Shown: piece by piece, positions 11,633 to 25,000 of the stretch
Layout of the letters: each line of letters starts with the position of its first letter
Position numbering within the stretch: the stretch's first letter is position 1
Origin: Phoenix dactylifera
Taxonomy: Eukaryota; Streptophyta; Magnoliopsida; Arecales; Arecaceae
Reading direction: 5' to 3'
Assembly: GCF_009389715.1 (NCBI RefSeq)
Contig: NW_024067684.1
Location: 434,001-498,000, forward strand
Length of the DNA: 64,000 nt
Position numbers and translations under genes: made by a program
Notes under the pieces: generated by a model
The model's database searches: none
Seen by the model: the letters and a program-made list of their open reading frames with translations, nothing else
What the model was told of the DNA's origin: nothing

Positions 11633-11853
11633 ATATATACATATATACACACACATACATATACATATACATACATACATACATACATATATATACACAT
11701 ATATACATATATATACACACACGTGCGCGCGCACACACACATACATAGACACACACACACACACACATATATATACACAAACACATTCACATATACATAT
11801 ACATATATATATATATATATGTGTGTATGTGTATGTATGTATATGTATATATA

Positions 11854-11884
<31 letters not shown>

Positions 11885-11911
11885 GTGTGTGTGTGTATAT
11901 ATATGTATATC
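11633..11911. repeat. Complex TA/CA/TG microsatellite with a GTGCGCGCGCAC core
   Basis: About 280 bp of almost uninterrupted alternating purine-pyrimidine. The left half is TA and CA repeats, the middle has CACACGTGCGCGCGCACACA (about 11717-11736) and a later AT run, and the right half is TG and TA repeats, so the halves are roughly reverse complements. The several reading frames that cross it on both strands are artefacts of this composition. Confidence 0.9.
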
Positions 11912-12450
11912 TATAATACTATTATCTAAAAGATATAATGAAATATATATCGTTGCTTTATAGTTCCAACGTGGTTTTATACTCGAATTTAGCAGTGTGA
12001 TCCAGTTTCTAGCTTTCTTTGATAGTTGAGGTCTCACTAGGTAGCGCATAAAGGAGAGAACCATCATGTGGAATATATATGTTCCACTTGTGAAGAGATG
12101 CAACAATAACTCAACAAATTGAATAACAAGCCTTTTTTACTTTCTCCAAAACATCGACATACCCTTTTTTGCGAATATGTCACCTTGCAAAGAGAGTACA
12201 AGTTTTCTTGAGAGCTCTTAATTTTTCTATGACTATTTCAAAACTATCAATACAAAAATAACACTTAAGATCTTGAGACTTATTTATGATGTATTAATTC
12301 ATCCTACTTGTGTAGAAACATAAATGCATGACTCTAATGGCTATAACAATAATTAATAAATGCGAAATTCTGAAAGCTATGATATTAACTAATAAATACA
12401 GTCTGAAGGCTATCACATTAATTAATATCTAAGTTTTTTTCATCTACTAG

Positions 12451-12759
12451 GTTTTTTTTTTTTGCATAATACCCTTCTAAATATGTAAAATTGCATGAAT
12501 ATTCTTGTAAACTTTCTATTTACTTGCATATCCTTATAAATGTTTTTATTTACATTTCTACCTATAAAGATATTTTAGTTATTTTAATTTGAAACTGTTA
12601 ATTTTTTTAAGAGTATTAGATGATATAAGTGCATATACAAAAATAAAAAAAAATGGAATAGCAAAATAAATATTTGACGAGAGTATACATATAAATATTA
12701 ATTTTAAATAATTATTTATACAAAATTTGGTATTTAGGAGGTATTTATGGAAAAAAACC
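12451..12759 (+). mobile_element. Foldback MITE family, copy 3
   Basis: Third copy: GCATAATACCCTTCTAAATA then AATTGCATGAATATTCTTGT at the left, centre CTACCTATAAAGATATTTTA then GAGTATTAGATGATA, and right arm TTTAGGAGGTATTTATGG. It has the same orientation as copy 2 and is more diverged. It lies about 140 bp upstream of the likely CYP71 leader. Confidence 0.65.
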
Positions 12760-12899
12760 CGTATATTTATATCCCGATTTCCTAACGCATGTTCGGTGGA
12801 ATTCAAATATTTGTATATCCTGACTGCGTAACTTATGTCGGTCGAATTCAAACCTCGAAAATAGACATAATTGCCCTTGCAAGGGGAGTTTTCCTTTCC

Positions 12900-13031
12900 T
12901 GGTTCTAAAACCCTCGCTCTCTTTGGAACCCTAGACTCGTCCTCTCTTCCTCGCATAAGATTTTCTTTCGAAACGACCCTCTCCACTCCTCTCGATCTCT
13001 CCTCTTCCTTCCCGCTCGTCGATCCTTTACA
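12900..13031 (+). promoter_or_regulatory. 5' leader of the CYP71 gene
   Basis: A CT-rich stretch (TCTCTCCTCTTCCTTCCC and similar) directly before the start codon, with a telo-box-like AACCCTAGA at about 12928-12936. Telo-boxes are common near transcription starts of plant housekeeping genes. The exact transcription start cannot be read; no clear TATA box was seen. Confidence 0.5.
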
Positions 13032-16000
13032 ATGGCGGATCACCAGAACGGGAATCCACCTGTGGATCCACCGGAGAACAACGACGAGGAGCCGATGATA
13101 GGACCCGGCCCCGCCCTTCGCCCGCGCCCCAAGCGCCCTCTCCAGTTCGAGCAGGCCTTCCTCGATGCCCTCCCCTGTGCTCACATGTAACACTTCTCCA
13201 TCCATCTCTATGTGGCCTTTCAAAGAATAACTGAATTCTAGGGTTTCTGATCCGGCCCTGCTTCTACGGGCTGTTCTGCTTAGCGAGCACTTAATTTATG
13301 CACTTCGCTTGTAAGCCAATGGTAGCAACAACAAATTGCTCCGTAATCCAAGAAATAATTACTAGATTTCTCGCGAATAGTTATCTATTTTGTGAAGGTT
13401 AGCCTTTTCTCCCCTCTATAAATGCGAAGCTTCTTGCAGGTATGAGAAGAGTTACATGCATCGAGATGTGGTCACTCATGTTGCTGTGTCGGCCGCAGAC
13501 TTCTTCATTACTGGAAGCATCGATGGTGCGCACTCGCCAGCTATCTGAGTTCATCTGTCTCTAAAACAGTATCAATATTCAGTTCTAGAATATGTAACTT
13601 TGTTTCACATTTTGTCTAACTTAATGGTTATTGTTTGGCTATGACGGGAGCTGTTATGACTTATGGTTTTGCCTGTTTTTTATTTAATTGAACTTGAAAC
13701 TTGTCTGGCTTTAGTCGTCTGTTTTGTCTAACAAAACGGGCTTATGGTTGTCAAGTTACATAATTTCATGTTACTCGAGATTTTTTTTTAAAGAATAATT
13801 TCTATTTGTTTTGCTATAACACTAGACACCAATTAAATTATGACAGGATTTTCTACAATGAACATTCTCTATATGAGGGAAACTTATAACCCATACACCT
13901 CTAAATAACTGAAATCGGTAGTAAATACAATTGGAGTCGGTTCCAAGTGTCCATGTTCATAATTCTGGAATATACTACATGAATGTTTTGTTAAATTTAG
14001 TTTCTCACTTTGTTTAAAGTCGGGGAATTTAATGATAGGAGAATATTTACGCATGAAAAACCCTTTTTAATATTAACATCTGACTCTAAAATAATTCACT
14101 AGTAGTTTGCTTGACTAAATTGTGCTCGTGCTTTAATTATACACTGCCATCAATTCTGAATATTATAGTAGAAGATGGAGTCTGAGGTGGCATTTTTTGC
14201 TGTAACTGTATTCAGGCTCATGTACTTTCTACAAAGTTTCTTTTGTCTATTTCTCTTGATTTTGTTGGAATTAAGTTTTCGATTGCTGGTATTTTCATAA
14301 ACAATGAGTTACAAACTTCCTTCTGTCTTGCTAAACAATATTCAGTATTTTTGTCTACTTCCAAGAAAGGAGAATTGATAGTTTATACAGAACTACTTTG
14401 TCAATTATGATGCTTCTATGTGGTATGAAGTCAAATACAACAACAACCAGTAGGTTATTAATGATGAGCATTTCGTCGATCATTTAGTTTTTATGTAATA
14501 TTTTGTATCAAAATAGAATGAAAAGTTTGCGGGAATGAATTGTGCACAAAGTTAATAATGAAATTCTTGAAGTACATAAACTTGTCCTCCAATATATCTA
14601 TTCCATGGTTAAAAAAATACTACATGTGAAGAAAATTCCAAGGGCATGTTTGATGTCGCTTCTGCTTTTAAAAGGTCAATCTCAAAAATCACATTTACTT
14701 GATTTCTTAAACAAAAACTACTTTCTGGTGTATTTGGTATTTGGTTATCACATTATTCTAGAACGATTTTTTTGTGAGTGAGGTTACCATGTTAATGTTG
14801 TTTCTACTTCAAGAAAGTTCTTCTCACATAAGGAGAAGCCAAAAGCTAGGTTTCTAGCTTTTCCTAAAAGCACTTCTTAAACTTTTCCTTCTTGTAAAAG
14901 CACTTCTTGGAAATCATTATCAACCACTTACTTTTTTTCTAGGTAGCACTTTTTTCTTTAGTAGTTGCAAAAATAGTTTCTTTAAGAAACACCAAACACA
15001 GCCTTAGTTTCTGTAGGAATTGCATTTTTATTACTTCAAAATTTACAAAAGAACTTGGTCTAAGCAAAACCAAACTTGTCCTAACTGCCGGAGGAAAGAA
15101 GTCTAGAAAAGACTATACAACTATTAAATTGCATATTGTAAGTGCAACTATTCTAAACTATGAGTTCCATTTTTTTACCAAAGGATGAAGTGTAAGAAGC
15201 ATGGAGCAACTTTGAACTGACTTAATTCATGCTCATCAAGATTAAAATACCGTGGGCTAATATAGTATTAATATCTAGTCTGCAACATAATACTAGATTT
15301 AGTTGGGTGTTGTGTGAAAAATGTAGTAGAGAAGTACATTATCATCTTATAATCAGTGAGAAAAACTGCATTAGCGCAGACAAGAGGGGCTTTAGATTAG
15401 TACAACATCTTATCCTTGCTGTTCAGCAAGCTATTTTTCTCTCTTATTTGTGAGATTGCATGATACTACCTTTGTTGGCTAGTGAAAAATGGGATAACTG
15501 TACAAAAGAGTAAGGAAGACCAGTACATGCTGCCTCTTCTTGGCTGCTAGGCACTTACGTATTTAGAGAGAGCTAAATAACCTTGTCCGGTGAATAAATT
15601 TATGTTATTGTTTAGACTGCAGCAGTTTGCTTATTGATATTTTTAATTATCTATTATTAGTTGCTAAGCAAGTTGTTCTGGAGGCATTCAAGTTCCTCTG
15701 ATTCAAATGCTGATTCTGTGAATAAAATAGCAAAAGAAACTAAGAGACTTACTGATTGGACTAGATTAATAAAATTACAGCTAGTTGCATTTTTTTGTTA
15801 CGTTTTCTGATGTTTGGTTTGCTAAATAGAAACTCAGTGGTTTCATCATTTCATGAATATTGCCCTTTTAAGATGCCTTTGCTGAAACCTGAAAAAACAT
15901 GAAACAAAAAATGGTGCCTTTGCATTTGTTTTCAAAATCATGCAAAGAAATTTATTTAGTCTGATAGAGGACATTTTCTTTATTTTTTCATTAGAGGTGT

Positions 16001-19000
16001 TAAAATTTTCATGTTTAGGAAGTTTTTATGTATGGGATGTTCAGGCTTTTCTCCCTCAAGTCCCTAACTTGTTTGCCATGTTTCATTGTGCCTCCATTAG
16101 AATGCTGATATGTTCCTCTACATTTTTCGTTTTAGGGCATCTGAAATTTTGGAAGAAGAAGGCTATTGGGATTGAATTTGCTAAACATTTCAGATCTCAT
16201 CTTGGTCCCATTGAAGGCCTGGCTGTGAGTGGTTATCTGGCTGTTTATTGTCGCTTGCAGAGAACTAGTCATTCATATGATATATCTTATGCTATAGTTA
16301 GCGTAACAAAAACCGTAATCTTTTTTATTGTCCAGATGCTTTAATCCTGGAATTGTTAATGCTTCCTTAGAGTTTGAAAGTGCAGTGGAAGAACCATTAA
16401 AGTTTATCACTCAAATGATTGTGAATTTTTATGTTTAATGCGTTTTTTGGTATTCAAGCTTTTGGGTATTTTGGGAACCTTTGCCAGAAATATTTAACAT
16501 TTTTAGTCTAAAGATTGAAGTGTTATGATGCCACTAAATGTTACTTGATTAGTCTATTAAGGTTTTACATCGTGAAATTAAAAATATTTCAATTTTAAAA
16601 TTGGAATAAGCATGCATCTCTTTTAATGTATGGACTATGGAAAACTCAAACACATGAAACTATTTTGGTTTCAAAATATGTCTATCTTGTAAACCTTTGG
16701 TCATGCCTTCAAATCCTTTTCATATTTAGCTAGTATAAGAACTTAGGGATGCTAATTTTTGACCAAGACCTGCGAAGCAGCCTGAACTCACCCAGAATAA
16801 ATGGGTTTCCATGAGGATTTGTTGTTAATTAGGATGGGTTTGGGTTAGCCAAGACCAACTTGATTATAGATGGGTTTGTTCGGGTTTGGATTTGCCCTCC
16901 CCACCCCCCCCCCCCCCCCCCCCCCCCCACCAAAAACCCCCAACACACACACACACACCCCACAACCCAATGGGGCCTCATCGGTTGGACTAACCTTTAA
17001 AACCTATTTCTAGGCTTCCAGGATAGTGGTAATAGTGCACTGGCCATAGGCTAGTTAATGCAGAATTCAAGTAATTAGGAAAGTTATGCAATTAATGGTT
17101 TAGGAAAAAATGCTGAAGAGAAAAGTGAAGTGCGTAGTGTACGTTTAGGGTTTACTGTTTTTGTAGTGTACGTTTAGGATTTACTGTTTTTTCTTCTTTG
17201 CTTAAAATTTCTCTTGTCTCTCTTGCTTTATTTGGATGCATAGCCCTAGATCCCTTCTTTTCATCCCTATTTTGTTTACTTGTTTTAGGTGTATGACTGA
17301 CAAGTGAAGGCTTATAATGGGTTGATGGATTGTGTATGGGTCCATATGAAATAAGTGGGTTCGCTATGGGTTTAGTTTTCTAAATCAGATTATATGCACT
17401 GGTTATGATTATGTATCATAAAAAAAAGCACTGGTTATGGTTGAAACTTTTGACCCAACGCAAATTCGACCCGATCTGTGCCTGACTTGACCCATTGCCA
17501 CCCTAATAAGCACTAGAAGTAGATCATCCTAAAACCTATACTTTATATTAGAGCCTTATCCAAACTCTCTCATATTCAGCTTGTATGCAGTTTAAGAATA
17601 GATCTTATCTTGTGAACAGTATATCTTAGCGACACTTTTACATAAATCTTGTCTTTAGTGATTTAATGAAGAGCAACATAAATGTGGAATAAGCTACCAT
17701 ATATATGGAGTTGATGAGCGGACAGATAAAGGTGATCATAAGGAGATATCTTCCCATGGTATGTATGTGGATATAAAAAATTATAAATGGCTTGACAGCA
17801 AAAACTTGAAATATAGATAATTATCCTTTCACATTGCCATAAATAAAAAAAAATTAACAGTGTAGTCCATAATTCTGTATTGTTGCTTTTGTGTGTGCAT
17901 GCAAGTGTGCATGTGTATGCATTTGGCTTTGAAGGAGTTATTTGGTCTTAGTGTGTTAGAACATTGTGAAAAGCTGGTGGTGTGATCTTAGAGTGGCTGA
18001 CTACTATAGTGATGTCAATTTAGATATTTGTAAATTTTGGCTGCGTAGTTCATTAACTAGAGGACTTATTTCGTGACATTACACCTATGAGAGACAGAAA
18101 AATTCTCTAGAACAACAAAAGATGGGTTGCCTACAGAAACAGAGAGTAACTAATGAAAGAACAACTCATAACTGATCCTTGAACATTAAGACTAAACTCA
18201 TGGTCGAAAAGGAGCTAAGATACAAACAACTCCTCATGGCAACCCCCAAACATCGATCTTGTGGATGCTGTTAACTACACGCAAAGAAACATATCACAGT
18301 AATCAACTTGAGTAGATACAATGTACAACATCTGGATCCTAGATACAGTTAACAGCATCTAGATCCAGTCATAACTGGGTTTACTTAGATACTTTCTATC
18401 CTTTTGATAGTAAGTTAGATTCGTCAAGTCTGTTGTTATGGTATACACTCAAGGTGAACCATTGGATAAAATATGCCTTCAAGTAGAAAAATAGAAGTGC
18501 AAAACAATTCTAAAATACAAGTGTCAATTTGAATCCACATCTAGTTTTTCTTTTCGAAACCAGGTATGGAATAAGGTTCATGTCTTATTCTGTATTAGAC
18601 TTCCTTGAATAATGAATTGAGGAAAGAAATTAAGAAAGAATGAAGAGATAACACATAGATAGGTGGTACAATATAGGTGAGCATAGATAATAAAAAAATA
18701 TGGAAAGAAGGGACCAAAAAAGGTGCAGCTTGCTCCGTGCATGTGGTCTAAGAGATGGATAAACTTACTTTGTTTTTATCCTAAGCCACTTCAAGGTGTT
18801 CATTGGCTTACTGGATACTGGAGTCTGGGCATATTCTCAAATGCCAAATCTGGTGATGCAGGCTGTGAAGGGGAGATATAATAAAATGTTATAATTGATC
18901 ACACATGGAGCATATAATTAAGATGGATTGCATTTGTGGGTGGGAAATCATGGCCTCCAAGTGGGAGTCTGGGTCTCACCATGACTGTACTTGTCTTTTT

Positions 19001-22000
19001 TCTGCAGTTTTTAGTGCCGGATTGCTATGATTGGCTGATTAGTTCAGCTCGAAGGATTCATTTTAATGGTTAGAATGTCTGCAATCAAATCAGAGGGCTG
19101 TGATTGGTCTGTAAAGAAATTTATTTGTGTTTCTATATATAGCATAGATGTGGTAAATACACACACACACACATATATATTCAAGAACATTGAATTGGAA
19201 TTTTTACAATGCAATCAAGTCATTCAAATGTTCAAGTGCTGTTAGTTGGGAGTATATCAAATTCAATGCTATCATCTTGATTAGTAAAAGACATTCTTAC
19301 GTGGTTTTTCTTTTCTTTCTTTTTTTTTGTTTTTTTTTTTTGGGGGGGGGGAGATGGGGTGTGGGGGTGGGCCTCCGCCTATTTTAAGAAACCTTATGCA
19401 GTCATGCCTCTTCAACTATTGCACTTGGACAAGTGATTGGCATATTCTTTTTGTTGTAACAATCTAGAGCTGAAAATAGATTTGAGTATTGGTACACATT
19501 GATATCCACTTCTATTCAGTAAATACAAATATATATTTGAATACCATATGGATTCTTAGGCTTTTACCTGTACTTTCAAAAAAAAGGTGGGTACAGTTTT
19601 AATGTTAGTGATATCAATATTTGTCGAAAACAAACACTTAAATGAATCAAAGATATGGATGATATAACTGATGATTCATTGTCAAATAGGTTGGCATGTT
19701 AGTCCACTACACACCCATTTCTAGGTTAGTTAACCTATTCTTCGAGGGAGTCATTAGTTTTTTTTTTTTTTGACTTTTTTTTGTCAAAACTTGTCTCTTA
19801 TATGTCAGACGTATTTCTTAAAGTATTAATCCAATATGAACTTGCCAGCTTAACTCAGTGGTTGTGCAGTGACCTGGGATCAAATCATGCCTTCACCAAG
19901 GCTTGGGGGATTAGGTGTATTTGGGGCAGGGCTACCCCCCATTGTGTAGGGCCCTTTCATGAAAAAAAATAATCCAATGTCAGGAGGTTGCATGAGTTGA
20001 CTATGAACTAGAGACCAAAATGATGGCAGAGGCAAGGGCACTTTCTCCGAGGTTGATACCTTGCTAATGAGCAGCATGATGTACATGGACCCCTCAAACC
20101 CGAGCCTATGTGATGGCACCTAATCTAGTAGGAATTTCTAGTCTAGTCAGGAAGAACTCTTATTGGGATTGGACTTGATTTACTAACAACTGTTGGACAA
20201 TGAGTATACTGGTTCATTGGTGAGTATACTAGAACATTGGGGTGTGAGTCCTATTGGGATTGGTTTTGATTCACTAACAACTGTAGGACAATGAGTATAC
20301 TAGTCCATTGGGGTGTGAGAAGTCTACTTGGCTGAGGTATCTCAATAAATATTTTACTCTCAACGACCAACTCTATGTTGTTCTTTACCCATATCTTGGA
20401 TGCCCATGTACTTGGTCTGTTATGGTTAAAGAAACAGAGGATCGGCAGGCATTATATTTATTTTCATCCTTGCTTTCATCTCTCCTTGATGTAAACTTTG
20501 ACCAGGCATAAGTGTTGCCATAATAACATTGATGCACTAGAACGCAAATATTTGTTTCTACCAAAATCATAAGAGCCCCATGTCAAACTGCATGTAGCGA
20601 ATAAGTGCGGAGACAATTGTATCCTGGAAATATCATATTGTTGTATGGCTGTACCCTAGTTTTCACTTTTTTTTTTCACTTTGCTGCTTTTGGATGATGA
20701 GTTTTCTGCATCTTCGCTTGTGCTTCTTCCATTTTGGTTTAGTTTCTTCTTAAATGTGAACCCAATTGTAAGTTGTTCTGCACTTCGGCTGATCATTATG
20801 GTCTGTTTTCCGTATGTTTGCTATTATTTAAGCAGCTGTCAATTATGGTGTGGTTCAGTAATGCAGGTTAGTATTGATGGTTTATTTTGCTGTACAATTT
20901 CTAATGATCGGTCGGTGAAGATTTATGATGTTGTAAACTTTGATATGATGGTGATGATGCGCCTTCCATTTATTCCTGGTGCGGCTGAATGGGCTTATAG
21001 ACAAGGAGATGTCAAAGCTAAGCTTGCAATTAGCGACAGAAATTCCTCTTTTGTTCACATATATGATGCACATGCTGATTCAAATGAACCAATTATCTCG
21101 AGAGAGGTAAATTATCCTTGTTACTACATATTCTTTTCAAAAATCCTCTAGGAAAGTCTAGCTTACTCAAATTTTGTACATATAATCCTATGTATCTTTT
21201 TCTCTTCTGCAGATTCACATGGGGCCAGTAAAAGTTATGAAGTACAACCACATATATGATATTATGATATCAGCTGATGCCAAAGGGGTCCTAGAATATT
21301 GGTCTCCCACTACACTCAAGTTTCCAGAGAATAGGTGTGTTCTTAATTGCTTTCGGTTATTTTGCTCTGCCATTAATCTCTGTCTTCTATTTATTACTGA
21401 ATTGCTACATTAAAGAAATTTGTTCCATTTATGTAAACATAATTATTTTTGTAATTTGCTTGCAAATTTAGCTTGGGCTACTGAACTTTGTTTTTTCATT
21501 AATTTCTTTCTCCTTTTCTTTCTTTTATTGTGATTTTTTTGTTTTCATGACCACAAACTAACAAATGTTATTTACTGTATATTATGAATTCATTTTACTT
21601 GCAATGTGCATTTTGATTGTGCTAATATGCGGAATTTGAATTTTAAGAATGCATTTGAAGGATGCCTTGAAGTCATTAAGAGTTGATCTTGGAAAGTCTA
21701 AATTGTCCTTCTATATGGCTGTGCAACATAGACTCTCTCATCTCGCTCATATAATCTATTTTGGACATCCATGCATGAATCAGATACATGCCAAATACTT
21801 AGCTAGTTTGATTTTGTTGCAGCTTCTGGATATTGGTGGAGAGTTTTACTCTTCCCATGTTTCATCCTACTACGAAAACATTGAAAGTGGGCTTTCCTTG
21901 TTTTTAGAGCCTGATTAAAGATGTTGGTATTAAATAACTTTGCGAGATGTCATGTTTGTTATATCCTCGATATAATATTTGACTTTGGATGAGAAACATG

Positions 22001-25000
22001 TATTTTGAAACATCTTAATGAGCAAAATCTTTTAGTATTTTCAATTATAAAATAATTAAATTATATATTTCCTGCATGTCCTTTTTTATCTTGCTAAGTC
22101 AAATACTAGGATATCGGCCGAGCATGATTCTTGCATTCCATGGAAGGTTGAATTTTATAATCTATGAAAGCTTTTGGGTTCTCGTTTGAGAGACTTTTAC
22201 TTGACTACAAGAGTTTTAACAAGACTCAAACTGAAAAATATTGGTTGGCTGGCTAGGTTAAGAAATAAAAGGTTTTAGATGACTAAGGGGGAGTCTTGGA
22301 GCTGTATTTTTGTCAAAATGGATACTCCGTGCTTCTTCTCCCCTTTCTCATTTAATATTATTTCAATTTGCCCTTTTGACTCTTCTTTCCTCTCTGTCCT
22401 TCCTTTCTTTCATTCACTATACCAAGTGCCAACATTTTGTTACGGGTTCTACTGAAGACTTATTTTAATCTGCAGTTTAAATTTGATGTTTCTGCAGAAA
22501 TCAGCCCTTGAAAACTTGAGGTGATCCAAACAAAAGAAGATTTTTGATTACAAAGGAAACTGAATATGGATAAAGTTTGATTCTTTTTCATTTTCTGGTG
22601 AATGTAATATGCCTTAATATCTTTGATCCACGTACACATATGCAGGGTATCCCAAGTGGGTCTGCTTTCTACCGGCTTCTTTTTGCAGAACATGGATTAG
22701 GGGTGTCATTGGTTCAAACTTGATTAATCTCGAGTTTGATCCAGCTTGATTTGAATTATTTTTGAGCTTTAATTTTGAGATCAAGCTTGATTTGTTGATT
22801 ATTTGGTGGAGACTAATTCAAGTTTAATTTCAAACAGAGCTGAACATGGGCCTAATTGAGCAGCTTAATAACTGTAAATAAAACTAAAATCAATTTGAGC
22901 TTGTATCAGGCTTGTTTAGTACTTAATTCAAGCTCCATTCAAGCTCAAATTAAATCTTGGGTAAAGCTCGTATTAATATTAAAATAATGTAAACAAACAA
23001 TGTCATAAAAGAAATACTCAATCATAAAACATAAATTTAGAAAAATAATTAAGTATACTATAAAATCTATCTTCTCTCCATAAAATTTAATATTTTGAGT
23101 AAGTTATCAATCAAAGCTTTTATGTGGTGTACTACCACCCACCCATGCACACATGCATATTCTTATAATTGTTTGAGCCTTATTGGGCCAAGCCTGATTG
23201 AGCCAGGCTAATTTTTGTTGACTTCAAATTCAATTAAAATAAAACCAGGCTTGATTTGAGCTTAATTTGTCCTGAACTCAATCGAAGGTTGAACTTTTTG
23301 GATCAATTGATAGCACCTGACATGGACCTTGTTCTTGAAAAAAATAAAATGATACTTATCTTATCTCTAGCAAAAAAAATTGCTCAACTTATGCAAATAA
23401 TAGAAATATTATCTCATATCGATAGCTAATGTAGGCATACTGCAACTGAAATTCATTGGTCTCTTCTAGATCTGCTAATATATAAAGCAAAAGGCTTTGA
23501 AGCCTGCTTGTTAGAGCTTGAAGACATAAAAATGCACCACGCGCCTCCCAGTCTTGAAAACAGACATACTTTTACTTCTATTTTCTGCATGGGTGGTGGC
23601 CCCAGCACCGGGATATATTTTTATTCCCTAAGTTTTAGAATCCTGATGAAACAAAAACTTTTCAACTTCACTTGTCTAATTAATAATCTATTTCCTATGG
23701 AATGTTTAATAAAATGAACAACCTTCCTCGCATAGATTCTGTTGCATGATATTTTTTGAAATAAAATTATGTATTTATCTGTTTATTCACATGCTGAGTT
23801 CTAGTAATTTTGTAAAGTACGGATTTTGAGATCTTTTGTTTCTTGGATCAACTGACAGCGATATGGACCTTGTTCTTGAAAAAATAAAAGAAAACTCATC
23901 TTAACTTCATTAAAAGTTTGCTCACATTATGTAAACAATAGAAATGTTGTCGCATACCAATTGTTAATGTAGGTATACTGCAACTAAAATTCACTGGTAT
24001 CTGCTAACATCTTAACCATATATCCTCTTTTAGCCTTTTAAGCATGCTTAATAGGATCAATTCTTTTGTGAATTTGACTCAGATTTTCATTGCTGTCCAC
24101 CCTGGAAAGTAAAGAATGTTTTCATGAAAAAGAAAACATAGTTTTATGGAGAATATTTCAGCCTGTAACATTCTTCATGATGATATTTATGCCTAAGCTT
24201 TGTCTTATTTGTTAATTATAAAATTTAGTTGTATAATTTCTGGATATTCTTTATGCCTTCTTTCTATTGACTGAAATGGGTCAGGGAGTTTTCTTTCTTT
24301 CCAGGTCATGTGTTTATGATGATTGTTTGATATTTGACTAATTTTCTCTGTTTACCGCATGCAGTGTGAATTTCAAGTTAAAAACGGACACCAATCTTTT
24401 TGAAATTGCCAAGTGCAAGACCACCGTCTCTGCGATTGAGGTAGTAATGTAGTATATTCAGATTTCTTTTGTATTTTAGCTTTCTCTTCTTTCTCCTTTT
24501 CAGTTGTTTTGGTTGGCAATGATAAATATGCCAGTTGACTTCCATTTCTTAATTCTGGTATTTTATGAGCGCACAGACATGTATTTTATGTCTTGTAGGC
24601 TGTGAAGGGTACTTCTGAAGCTTGATTACCCAACCAACTTTATCGCTACTGCAGTGTTTTCTCTTCCTTGGTAGCCTCTTTGGGGAAGAAAAGATTTTGA
24701 TATTCCTCTTTGCTTTGTGGTTTTGCTTCATGCATTTAAACACTATATTTGCAATTGAAATTGGTGAAAGCAATCATTTTAATGGCAACCCAAATTGGAC
24801 AAAAGAATTGTTAGGGTCCTGATTTTCCATCAATTTGCCTTTGTGACCATCTGCGTTTCTCTGTTCTTTTTCATATTCTAACATATATGATATCAAATAG
24901 TTCCTCTTGTTCTTAATATGTTGAACCATTTTAGTATTTCTTTTTTAAAATGAGTTCATTTTCGATAAAAAAAAACTCTACATGTTTAAGGTGATACATT

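Noticed and set aside
11373..12106. Several long frames rich in Tyr, Ile, Thr, His and Val
   Set aside because: They translate the TA/CA/TG microsatellite on both strands.
12579..13223. 214-residue minus-strand frame
   Set aside because: Antisense to the CYP71 leader and first exon, with no recognisable domain.
19841..19900. Possible tRNA gene
   Set aside because: Box A and box B are present, but there is no cloverleaf or acceptor stem; the A tail and flanking duplication show a SINE.
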